NCBI GenBank assembly: GCA_018873245.2
Contig: JAEMBT020000008.1
Location: forward strand, 15,177,172 to 15,241,171
From: Archegozetes longisetosus
Taxonomy: Eukaryota; Arthropoda; Arachnida; Sarcoptiformes; Trhypochthoniidae
Reading direction: 5' to 3'
Length of the DNA stretch: 64,000 bases
Part shown: in pieces, positions 15,292 through 25,370 of the stretch
Layout: the number at the start of each line of letters is the position of its first letter
How positions within the stretch are numbered: the stretch's first letter is position 1
Notes under the pieces: generated by a model
Seen by the model: only the letters and a program-made list of their open reading frames with translations
What the model was told of the DNA's origin: nothing
Databases searched by the model: none
Translations under genes and position numbers: made by a program

Positions 15292-15816
15292 AGTTGATAG
15301 AATGTTCATGCAATGATTGGATGTTGAGCGACAACGTTTATGCACCAGAAGAGAAGGCATCGCTAAAAGAGAGGCTAAACTGAATGCTAAAATAAAACCT
15401 AAATGCATTTATTCCTTTTTGCTATATCTCATTGAACTCTTCAGCTGTAATATCATATTAGAGATGGATATTTGTGTTGCTTTCCTTTTTCTTGAGCGAC
15501 AAACAGGATCGCAAACAGAATCGCATTGCATTATGGCTCTATTGGAATGTGCGCTGCATTTGTGTCTTTTCTATCATTGACATTAAGCATATTTTACTGT
15601 CTTTGAGAAGGAGATCTAAGAATTGAGTATATTCTATGATAATCCAAACTAAATATAATCAAAAGTGATTACTAAGAAAAGAGGCAATTGTAATAGTTGT
15701 AGAATAGAGATGAAGCTATTAAACTTACCATGTGTTGGATGTGATTTACTATTGCTATTAGTGACCAACAATATTCGTAGTGTCATAAACAATAACAATG
15801 GCAAGTATTGAGACAT
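1..15816 (-). CDS. Five-CUB plus LDLa receptor, LEV-10-like (3' end outside window)
   Basis: Ten coding exons are supported, all with GT-AG borders and matching phase: 15729-15816, 3627-3804, 3332-3540, 2559-2754, 2220-2428, 1518-1772, 855-1466 (or from 1474), 599-766, 273-402 and 206 down to 22 or the edge. The start ATG at 15816 opens a hydrophobic signal peptide (MSQYLPLLLFMTLRILLV). About 743 residues are visible: CUB1 ~30-158, CUB2 ~163-293, CUB3 ~300-435, CUB4 ~450-571, CUB5 ~583-698, LDLa ~707-743 (six Cys, ending SDEINC). A transmembrane segment would lie beyond the left edge. Five CUBs plus one LDLa is the layout of nematode LEV-10, which clusters acetylcholine receptors at neuromuscular junctions; Neto has only two CUBs. 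Orthology is inferred from domain order only. A good donor at 22|21 (AATT|GTAAGC) may end the last visible exon. Confidence 0.82.
4763..4818. repeat. Imperfect GGCACT/GGTACT hexanucleotide array
   Basis: About nine tandem hexamers of the form GGCAYT/GGTACT. On the minus strand they encode a Pro-Val/Pro-Met run in a 73-codon ORF. That ORF ends at a possible donor (CCCAA|GTATGT), but in phase 0, which does not fit the phase-1 acceptor at 3804, so it is treated as a simple repeat rather than an exon. Confidence 0.75.
12177..12209. repeat. Purine tract (GA-rich)
   Basis: Almost pure run of G and A (gaggaaggagagggaggaga and following) within the first intron of the LEV-10-like gene. Low-complexity sequence with no coding content. 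Confidence 0.6.
15242..15288. repeat. (AG)n microsatellite, about 23 units
   Basis: Uninterrupted AG dinucleotide repeat inside the first intron of the LEV-10-like gene, about 440 bp downstream (minus sense) of the signal-peptide exon. It generates spurious Ser-Leu repeat ORFs on the minus strand. Confidence 0.95.
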
Positions 15817-15880
15817 CTCTTTGGATTCAGTATGAAACAACTAGAATCGCTGATCGGATAGTGAAGCACTGGCATTCAGA

Positions 15881-16049
15881 TAAAGTCAATTGTGTTAAGT
15901 TGAAATTTGTTGAGCATTCAATCGTGTGAAGCACATCAAACTACTAGTTAGTTAAGATAACTAGGCTTGAAAGATGCGGCCGCCAATGCATCTCGTCTAT
16001 CGCCTCAGCTCTAGAAGCCATGACATGATCTGATGCAAAGGATCAATCT
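15881..16049 (-). promoter_or_regulatory. Copy 1 of shared promoter/5'-UTR-like block upstream of LEV-10-like gene
   Basis: About 150 bp here closely match 35033-35207 in the same orientation. Shared runs include GAAGCACATCAAACTACT, AACTAGGCTTGAAAGAT, GCGGCCGC and CTCTAGAAGCCATGACATGA. Read on the minus strand, it lies just upstream of the signal-peptide exon (donor at 15729) and contains a short ORF starting MSWLLELRR then stop. A TTTTTATAGA string (near 16047-16056) sits at the far end. It could be a promoter plus 5' UTR shared by two genes, or a small interspersed repeat that happens to lie there. Confidence 0.6.
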
Positions 16050-18284
16050 ATAAAAAGAGAGAAGAACTTATAGAGCATGCGAAGTATATTCAAGACCATA
16101 GTATTGCACTCTATTGCTGTTTGTATTGCACTGCAGCTTCTATTTGGTATATTTTCTCCTTAAGCAATACAAGTGTATGAATGCTGAATTTTGTGTGAGC
16201 AAGTATGTCATGTTGCTCTCTATTTCAGCATATCATCAAAATATATGAATATCTAGCTTGTAGTTAAATCTATTTCACTTCATAACTAATTTTAATACGC
16301 TTCAAACTGCAAAAATCATTTTATTAGTCACAATAGCTCTTAAATCATTTTTGCTTATGACTTACTTGAAAAAAGTTGTACAACAATTTTTTATTCAATT
16401 AACTTAGAGGCAAAATTTTCATTAGTTCTTAATCTACTTAAAGCATTCATTTATTTTATTATTCTGATAGATCAAAATAAAACAAATCTACTTAATGTTC
16501 ATTTATAACCATATGTATTGGATTCTTTAAAAATGACAGAAACCAAATTGAGTGCACGAACAATATTTTTCAAATAGTTTCTCAGAAGTATATTAATGAA
16601 GTTGTACAGTAACAAGGAATTTAGATATGATTCATTTTTTAAGATAATCTTCGATATGTTCAAAGTTTATTTTAGTTTCAACGTAAGAATTGTACGGTAA
16701 TACCTCAAAATGCATCGTTCATTCATCTAAATATAAGAGCGCATGGATCTGGGAAAAATACAAGCAGTGATCAATTAAACTTTATATTTGAGATATATAT
16801 CAATTTTAAGTGCTAGGGGTTGGATGGCTTCATCTTACATGTTCTGCTTACAAATAAACACGAATCTATGGAACTTCTACAGTTTTGACAACTATGTTCC
16901 TATAGTTCAGATAATTACCAGGTATTCAAGATTTCAATGATTGAAATACTAGTATAATAATGAAAGAAACTAGAAACTATCAACTTAAGATGAAATAGAC
17001 ACTCGTTACTAGCTAGTGCAATAGCAAAAGTAAAGTTGACAAAGATTTGCAGTAAGAATAAATAAAAATCAACGATACATCATATTTAATTAAACCAAAG
17101 TGTCTTCGATTGACTTTCAAATAATTTTGATCATAATCAATCTCTATAGATTTTCTGTATAATGTAGGCCTTCAAAATTAATTTTAGTTATGATTTACTT
17201 GTTGTATCTTGATGAGAAGTAAATTTAGTGATAGCTCAAAAAATATGAACCTTCTTTTAATGAAACTTTACCAAAAGTTGGTGAGTGTGAGGTAGAGGCA
17301 CCAGTTATTTTTACTGATATTTTTCCGTTTGAGTCAGACTTTGATCTAATATAAGAATAATTGAGACGTTCAAATCAAGATTAAACATAAAAGACTGACA
17401 AGTGACTATTACAAAAACAAATTTTAATTCTTGTTAGTTTAGAGCTGACTTATTTAAAATCTCAAATCTGATTTGTCCAGAACTATCTATTTCTCATTTT
17501 TACTGTTAATCTTAATGGAAGATCAGTTAAAAAAGAGATAATATCTTGTATATTACACTTTGCAAGTATTTTAGGATTTTCTGATTCACTATTTGTTTTT
17601 CATTAATCTTAGTCCTGATTGGAGTATTTCTGCCCCAAGAGAATATTCTATTGGAAGAATAAAATATGAATTAGTAAAGAATTAAATTCGTATTATATGA
17701 AAAATTTGCTAAAAAAGATTAATAGGCTAATTAAAATTAAAGTTCATTTTAGATGCAAAAGCTTTGTTAATATTACAGCTAAGGCTTAATTTAATGGATT
17801 AATTTTTGTTGAAATGAGTAAAGGGTTTAAATTTATGATAAAGGATCATAAATAAATTAAATTTTGTGGCATCAACATGTATAAGCTCTAAAACATAATT
17901 TATCATTATTAGAAGATTGCAGTTTAAGCGTATTGACAAAAGTGTTTGGTTCGTAAAAACGTTTCTAATCCTTAGACCTCGAATAACTTGAACTATTAAA
18001 TAATGCAATACCAATCAAAATAAGCTTTTGCCTCAACTTTCTTTCTAGAAGAAGCAACACCAAAAGCCTTTCTTCCAATATTTGCCATACCAATTTTCAA
18101 TAAAGTTATTTTAATTAAAATTTTCTTCGTTTAAATAAAAATCAATTAAATTTAAATTATGCAAAATTGAAAAGCCATTCAAAAGATCGCATAACAGCCA
18201 AGAGATCATTCAAAAGCTTTCTGTTGAAGATTTTAATATCTAAAAATCAATTTTTAGCCTCTAAAGATATGATCAGTTTTCTTA

Positions 18285-18735
18285 TTAGAACTTCTTAATA
18301 AAATTTTTGAGAAAGTAATCCATTATTAAGAACCGAATCTGAAACGATTTTTTGATGAGATCGATAAATATAAAGTTGATATGAAAGAAATTGTTTTCTA
18401 TGCATATGCTGCTAATGTGATTCTTGTGATTCTTGAAAACTTTCAAAGCAGTAAAGTTCTCGAGTCGACCGATAAAGCTTATGAATAGAGTAAAAGCTTT
18501 TGGGTAGCAATTATTCATTTCAGTTTTGAAGGCTTCGAACATGAAATCAAGTGATCTGTTTAGTATCCTTATCATAGAGTGTGGGATCGTTCAATTGCTA
18601 TCACTATCAAGTCTAGTATCATTCAGTTTGAGTTCAAGCTCTCCAATAGACTTCAAAAAAATTGTGCTAAAATGCATCACTTTCACTCCAAATGATTTAC
18701 AATTTTTCTTGAATAATATTCGATATGAATTTTGA
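18285..18735 (-). pseudogene. Decayed ORF of unknown family
   Basis: The minus strand reads open for about 150 codons with a single internal stop: a piece with KKNCKSFGVKVMHFSTIFLK, then a second open piece with RSLDFMFEAFKTEMNNCYPK and IRFLIMDYFLKN. The hydrophobic/Leu-rich texture recalls F-box/LRR-type repeat proteins, but I cannot assign a family. No clear start, splice sites or continuation was found. It may equally be chance ORF in AT-rich DNA. Confidence 0.25.
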
Positions 18736-20324
18736 TTTATTATTATAATTCATGAAATTCAAAATAAGATAAGATTAGAAATAGGCGACAAATCTGAAGT
18801 CATCCAAACATATGTTCGAATAGGTGTACGAAATATACTGTATATGAAGTACAATTTTAATCTAACTCATAAGAAAAGTTTGAGTATTTTCACACTAAAT
18901 AATTGCCAAAATGAGCTTTAGTTTTGTGTTATTATTTGTTGCAGCACTAAATCCATTAATATTTTTTAAAGAACTAGCAAAAACCCATTCATTGTTTTAA
19001 TAATGTATGATTCGATAATAATTTAGGCAAATTTATGCAAACAGTTTCTACATTTGAAGAAAACTTGATTTATATTGAAACGAAAATCGATTTTAGTCAC
19101 TGCCAACTATAAGCAGTTTATTGAATTTGCAATTACAGTTTTCATGCCTTAGACTTAATATTTGATTTGTGAACCAATTGAAGCGTCATATTTTAAAGCT
19201 TTTACATCTCAAAGATGAGACTGGAGCGCGTTTGTGCCTTAGACAATTCTTATTAATTTTCAGTTCTTATTAATTTGCAATTCTATTTTCCTTCAAATAG
19301 TAGAGTTCAAATTAGTAACCTTTTGTCTCATACCAATCAAACAAAGAGTAAACCTTAGCACTTTCTTTTTTAATAATGTTAAAACTATTTTTCACCTCAA
19401 GATACAATCAATAAAATTGGTTAGAAACTAAATCTATATTATTTTTACTTATCTCTCAAATTAATCGAAGAAAGACCTGGATCTCAAGTTTTGTATTTAC
19501 TTATTTGATAGCGGATGAAGTGCTCCTGAATCTAGCTAAAGTTTTATTCTGAATTTAAAACAGAAATACCTAAAATGCCTTTTAGTTTTAGCTCGTACCA
19601 ATCACTTTTAATATATACTTGATTGAGTTTATGGTAAACGCTGTAAGGCTACAGATATGAAGAAAAAGAGTTTGTGATCTATGCTCTGATGTACAGTAGG
19701 GAAAACGTGCCTAACAGAGACATAAATAATCAATAGTTGTGTCACTCACATGTTCAGTAATTATCATGACATGACCCAACTTTTATAAAATAAGCCTCAC
19801 TTTTGGAAACGTATCTATACTGTTAAAATTTGATGAGACTTTCCATCTGTATTGACACTCTCTCGTGACGGTTCTGATCAAATTTTAAGTTCTTCTGCTA
19901 TAATAAAAACAGTTGTGAAAATAGCAAAGGATACAATTTATATTACTAATTGCCATTGCACTTTTTCGTTCAAACTCACAACAAATAAACTGAGTTTTTC
20001 ATCATTTTTAACGATTTTTAGTCATCATTGAGCGGAAGATGAAATTTAATTCTGGAACAAGTCAAGTACAGTACAAAACTGACACAAATGATAAAATAGT
20101 TGTAAAAGATTGCACTTTTGATAGTAGAGGTGTTGAGCAGCGATATATTCTGCTTTAAAAAGATTTTTTAAAACATTTAAGTGAGATATTTTGAATGTAC
20201 TTTTCGTTAGAATCTTAATGAAAGCAACACTACTATCTTTAAAGCTTAGAGTTATAACAAGTTTTTCAGCACAGAAAATGGGTTTAGAGTGGAGCATTAT
20301 TGGTTTTACTACTGTAATTGCCTT

Positions 20325-20343
20325 ATTGTTGCAAAATTTGCAT
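20325..20343 (+). promoter_or_regulatory. Possible Sox/POU-type sites upstream of HMG-box gene
   Basis: A Sox core ATTGTT (20325-20330) is followed six bases later by a perfect octamer ATTTGCAT (20336-20343), about 400 bp upstream of the HMG-box start codon. A perfect Sox-type AACAATGG lies at 20493-20500. These are short motifs that occur by chance in AT-rich DNA; the interest is only their clustering in front of a Sox-like gene. Confidence 0.25.
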
Positions 20344-20740
20344 TTAATGCTATTCTCTATAGTGCCCTATAAGTTAAATTAAGAATGCGTAGCTTTGCAT
20401 TTCAAAAACTACTTACCTTGGGTTTAAAATACCGTAGTCCAAAACAATTTGAAACTTGACCAAAACTAAATTGAAATGCATTTTGCTACCACAACAATGG
20501 CAGGCCACAGCAGTAGAGGCTGCATCGTTAAAAATAGGAGCGCGAGCACTTCTCAATTTGATTGTGTCAAAATTGTATATTCTATTTGTACAGTTCTTAT
20601 GTAACATAACAGTTAATGCTTCAATTCCATTCAAATTCCTATCAGACACTAATATTATTAACTTTCGGTTACAAATTCTGTCATATAAATATCAAAACAT
20701 TATTATTTTTGGTAAATCTCAATTCTGAACAATAGAAGTG

Positions 20741-21979
20741 ATGTCACAATCTGTAGACATGAAACAAATGATTGCACCGATTATTGGTAGTGACTGTGAA
20801 GATTGTGGATCGACTGCAAAAACAGATGAGACAAAAATTCGTCGACCTCCGAATGCGTTTATGATCTTTGGAAAAGAGTACCGCAAAATATTATCCCTAA
20901 AGTTTCCAGAGTTTTCCAACAAACAAATCAGTAAAATCTTAGGCAAAGAGTGGAAGGATATGAACGAAGAGTTAAAGAATTATTACCACAAACTCGCAGA
21001 TCAAATACATAAACAGCATCTAATCAAATATCCAGGTTTTGCTTCAATTAAATCAATACTCAATTCATTTGATTTTTAGATATTCGGTTAAAGTTTATCA
21101 GAGAATGAATTCTATAAGTTTTTTATAGGTTATTATTACAGCCCATTAGAGGCACGTCAGAGAAAGGCTGAGAAGAAACGAAAGTCTAAAATGTCCAAAA
21201 ATGTCTGTGAGCCAAAGAGATCCGAACAAACCAGTTGTTTAAGTTTTGGACAATCACATCCCAACAGGTATTCATAATAAACTGTACAAAACAACTTAGT
21301 TTATAAAACTTTCTTCTTATCTGCTGTCGATTTATTTGAAAATGTCAGACCGTTTCTAATGCGTGGCTCTTATCCAATGGTGAGACCGATGTTTGGCACT
21401 CGAATGCCTGCACGACATCCCATTCGAGTCACACAACCAGTCATTGATTATGGTCCACACAATCCGTTCGGAGGATTCGCACTTTTCGGAGGCTTTCGTC
21501 AACCGATGAGACCGACATTTGTTGTTCCTCTTCACGAAGAACACAACTATTCATTTAATATCGAACAACAACCACAACAACAGTCTATCGAACAAATGGG
21601 TCTCAACTTTGAAACAAATTCGAGTTCGCATCAGAATCTTTTTGAACAACAAAACAATGAGAAACTTGTTAATGAAATGTGTGTCACAGATCTGTCATCA
21701 CTTATGTCTAACTTTTTGCCTGCAATGCATAATCCGTTGACAGAAGTCACTGAAGTGATTGATAATCAGTCGAACGATAAACAAATGAAAGACGAAACAG
21801 AAGTGACAAAAATGGAAAGTGTCTGCACGAACATCTTAGAAGATGACCTTTTGGTTAAGATTAGTGAGGATTCAATTGTCGACAAAAATGCAAAAGTTAT
21901 TGTCAAACGTATGAACGAGTTTTTCGATCAATTTGTCGAGAGTATTGTCTCAAACGAAGGTTCCGATTGTTCACATTAA
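20741..21979 (+). CDS. Divergent Sox/MATA-type HMG-box transcription factor
   Basis: Three exons, 20741-21035, 21129-21267 and 21349-21979, join in frame to 354 residues. Donors are CCAG|GTTTTG and ACAG|GTATTC; acceptors TTATAG and TGTCAG. The start is ATG at 20741; the in-frame GTG just before it is not needed. Residues ~33-104 form the HMG box (IRRPPNAFMIFGKEYRKI, ISKILGKEWKDM, then KYPG, with YYYSPLEARQRKAEKKRK from exon 2). RPPNAFMIF replaces the Sox signature RPMNAFMVW and resembles the MATA form RPPNAF. A basic tail (KKRKSKMSK) is a likely nuclear signal. The rest is low-complexity, with Gly/Pro/Phe- and Gln-rich stretches and an acidic C-terminus, plausibly an activation region. Sequence-specific DNA binding is inferred from the family; the exact Sox group cannot be assigned. 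Confidence 0.85.
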
Positions 21980-24900
21980 CAACATCTATATTGATATATT
22001 CAAATTTTTATGCGAAGCATTATTTTTACATGTTTTAAATTTTGATTTGCTTCTTTTTTCATTAACTTATTATATTTTTCATATGTTATGTAAATTTATA
22101 TTTATTGTAACTTAATTTGCAACTTAATATAAGTTTGGTTTACGTAAACCAGTGTCTTCTCTCAGAGTTTGTTTGCATTCCATTTTGGTTAGCAAAGCTG
22201 TTTCATTGAATCTCACTCAATTCAAACTTCAGTAGATAATGATCACATTCAAATTTGTTTAGATTCAATCCGGAAGTTCACAAAATATGGGAACAACATA
22301 AATCTTCATTTAACTACTGTACTAAAATACTTTACAAACTTGACTCACAATAATTTGCTTTTCTTCAAATCTTTTAATTTCCAATATAATCGATATGATT
22401 TCGTGCAAATTATTTTCAAAATAGAGCTCAAATGCTCCAGAATAATATTTTATGCGAATATTCCATCATAAGAATCGATACTCGAACACATTTATTAACG
22501 TGTCACTGGTTTTAGATATTGATTGTAAGCCTCCCTTTCCTGGATTTCACGGGATTCCGGATTTGTTCTGTCATTTTGTGCCATTAATCCGGTCTTCTGC
22601 TTGTGGTATTGTCTGTTGTTGTTTTCTAAGGATTTGCTTTATCTATTGGTTGGTCTGGGCGAGAAATCAACCGAATAGTGAAGCCCACTCTTCCAGGAGC
22701 ACGTTCTCCAGCAATACAAGTTCCAGCTTTAAAGCAAAGCCAAAGTTGAAAATAAAATTGTAATGAAAATAGACTAAGATCGAGTGAGGCACTTATTTAT
22801 AGGCATCTTAAGGTTTTACTATGGAAGACACGTATTGTTGTGTTTGATGCTTACATTTACCTAAACCAGACCAAACACACTATATAAATAAGCTAAGTTA
22901 GAACTACCTAGCAAACATCGCAAGTTCTCAAATAGTATAAAAGGAAATCCTGTGGCACCAGATGCAACAATACATACACCAATATGTAATAAAGACCGTT
23001 TTGCATTTTGAAAAATTCATCTTTCGTGTACTAAGAAACAAGAAGAGGAATAAAGAATAAGAAAAATGGATAATAATTACTGTAATCTTGATCATAATAT
23101 TAAAAAACACAAGTCAGAACTTTTGAGAACTGTTCAAAATTTGTCTCATATATTCAAATCTGGTGTGAAAACCTTTGATTAAAACATGCTATAATTGCAG
23201 TCAAATGAATGCAACTGAAGCCACATTAAAAACTAGCGTATTTGCTGACATTGTCACCATTTTAAGTGTTACTCTGTGAAAACACTTTAAAATCCTTAAT
23301 GCATTTTATTTGAAATGTTTTCACTGAGCTGTATCAGACTTTAGATTCGGTCGATTTGGTTGACTTTTGTAGGTGTCACATTGCAGTGAACACGCTTTTG
23401 AACTCTAAGATTGCTTTACGTAAAAGCGCACCTCTTTACGTGCCAAAACAATAAAGAAAATGTAGAATAAATAGAAAGCTATGTGATTATATTGGTCTTA
23501 CAGTACCTAAAATAAATGACCAATTTTTCAAATCATAAATAAAAATAACTTAAAGTAATCTTCATATAACTAATGCATCAGGAATTCAACTCTCGTTTAC
23601 TCATAAATTTATCTTTTGATGGCTGCTTTTAAGTTCAAACCAAATTTCTTAAGTGTATTAAACAAATTATATATTCTCTTCAGTAGTGAAGATGTATTTT
23701 TAATATGTTCATAATTTCTATCCATTCTCGTGATTCACACTCATACGAACACGAGAAATGTTTTGTTTTACAACTTCGGTTATCACGAAAAATGTGCATA
23801 AAAATCGATTCGAGTTTAAGTTTGAAATGAGAAAGTTTTCTTTAAATAGTTGTAAACTTGCGAGTTAGTCACGTTCTATCCAAAAACTCACGATAACAAG
23901 ATTCAAGTTTTCAGTTCTAGTCATTTTCCAGGAAATCATTCAAAAATCAATCGGATAAAGATGTTATTAAGTTTTTTATTAAGTTTTTAGTTTGTTTCAG
24001 GATCTTATCAAAATTGTTACGACACAAATATAGGCCTTCTTTTAAACTCTCTAAATGAATGATCAAAATAATTTACACTTTTTTTTAAATTGATTACATT
24101 TTTACGTGAACACAATTCATAATTATTAAAATATAGCACTAGAAAACAGTAAGAGATATGGAAAAAATGATGGGCCTTATGGTTAGAATGTATTATTTAT
24201 TCGGAGTAAAGTTTAGCGAGATATTCAAATATCCATTAATCCTTTTGTTTTGTTTGAAACAATCCAACAATTCTATAAACATATTTAAAGAACCATTTTT
24301 TGAATTGTTTGATATAAAAGCATAAACTTATTTTTAACGTGAGCTTTTCAAATAAATCTAAAGCTAAAGCTTAGTATTGCTGCTAATGTATTGTACTTCA
24401 TCATCATTTTTACGTCCAAATTAAAAATTGAGTGCTTCAGTAATACAATTAGCGTATATTAATTGAAAAATTTCACACTTATGTCATATATGATTTAGAT
24501 AGAAGACTAGAAGCACAGCTCAAATTTAAACTGAAACAACTGCTTTGAGAGCTCGACTCAGTCAACCAATTGAATACGCGAACCATTAATAATAATAATA
24601 CGTATATTTTGATAAATTGAAAGTCAGTCTATATCAATCCTAATCTAGTAGTTTCATGAATACAGTTGATGCAAATATTTTTTGCATATTAACAAAAAGT
24701 ATGACACGTCCAAGTAAAAGATGTAGTTTTCAACTTATTTATCTCAATTGAAATCACATAACAGTTGACAATGAGGAGAAAGCTGTTGCTAGTATTTAAA
24801 GGCCCATCTTCTGATCGTTAAATCAATGTTGTTAAGATTTGTATCCTTCTTATTATCGTTAAAACGATCTTCAAAATGAATTGGATGAGTATATCGATCT

Positions 24901-25370
24901 ACTTTATATAACATATTGAACCTAAAGTAAATGTTAACTTTGCTCGTTGAATCTATTGAAAAATTGATTGGAATCGTGAATGTTCAGAGATTCTCATATC
25001 TATTGACTTAAGTTTAATATTAAAAGTAAAACAAATACAGAGTAAAACTTGTATGTATTTATTTATTTGATAACGTTTTTTGAGCCCAGTGTTTCACTTG
25101 AAGGGATTAACATTATCTATAATTATAAATAATTTGATAGTTTGATAGCCAATTTTCAAACAAATGCTTATAAAAAATGAAATATGAAAAGTGATTATTT
25201 AATTCACTTCTAAAATGGATTTACAAAACAAATTAAAGGCAATCATTATTATTTAACTATTGCTTCTCTAGATTAGAGCGTCACTTATATAACTTATTGT
25301 ATATATTATAACATTTAATAACCAATTATTTAAACTGATATATTTTAGTTAAAACGTTAGACAAAACATG
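21980..25370. other. Convergent intergenic region
   Basis: Spacer between the HMG-box gene (plus) and the dystrophin stop codon (minus). It should contain both 3' UTRs. AT-rich, with no recognisable gene except a GC-richer patch at 22515-22745 carrying a 103-codon plus-strand ORF and small inverted repeats (CCGGA...TCCGG). No transposon termini seen. Confidence 0.6.
22515..22745. other. GC-richer island with short ORF, nature unknown
   Basis: This stretch is clearly less AT-rich than its surroundings. The plus strand has an ORF with a Cys-rich hydrophobic segment (ACGIVCCCFLRICFIYWLVW) followed by a Ser-rich tail. Paired words GGATTCCGGA and TCCGG suggest possible RNA folding. It could be an unspliced exon, a structured RNA or a repeat fragment; nothing in the sequence decides. 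Confidence 0.3.

Larger units (their letters stand above)
3805..15728. other. 11.9-kb first intron of the LEV-10-like gene
   Basis: AT-rich sequence between the signal-peptide exon (donor CATG|GTAAGTTT) and the first CUB exon (acceptor TTTACATAG). Phase matches exactly: one base (G) is left over and the next exon supplies AA to make Glu. I see short spurious ORFs, a TGGCAC-type hexanucleotide array, an AG microsatellite and a purine tract, but no convincing gene. One moderately GC-richer patch lies near 6640-6800. The large size fits an intron carrying regulatory DNA, but no element is identifiable with confidence. Confidence 0.7.
16050..20740. other. Divergent intergenic region
   Basis: Very AT-rich DNA between the 5' end of the LEV-10-like gene (minus) and the HMG-box gene (plus). 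Apart from the decayed ORF at 18285-18735 and possible regulatory sites near 20.3-20.5 kb, I see no gene. Several scattered ACCAATCA/TTGATTGGTA words (for example near 18012, 19341 and 19598) could be remnants of a degraded repetitive coding sequence on the minus strand. Confidence 0.6.

Noticed and set aside
14972-15408. Ser-Leu repeat ORFs on the minus strand
   Set aside because: They are translations of the (AG)n microsatellite.
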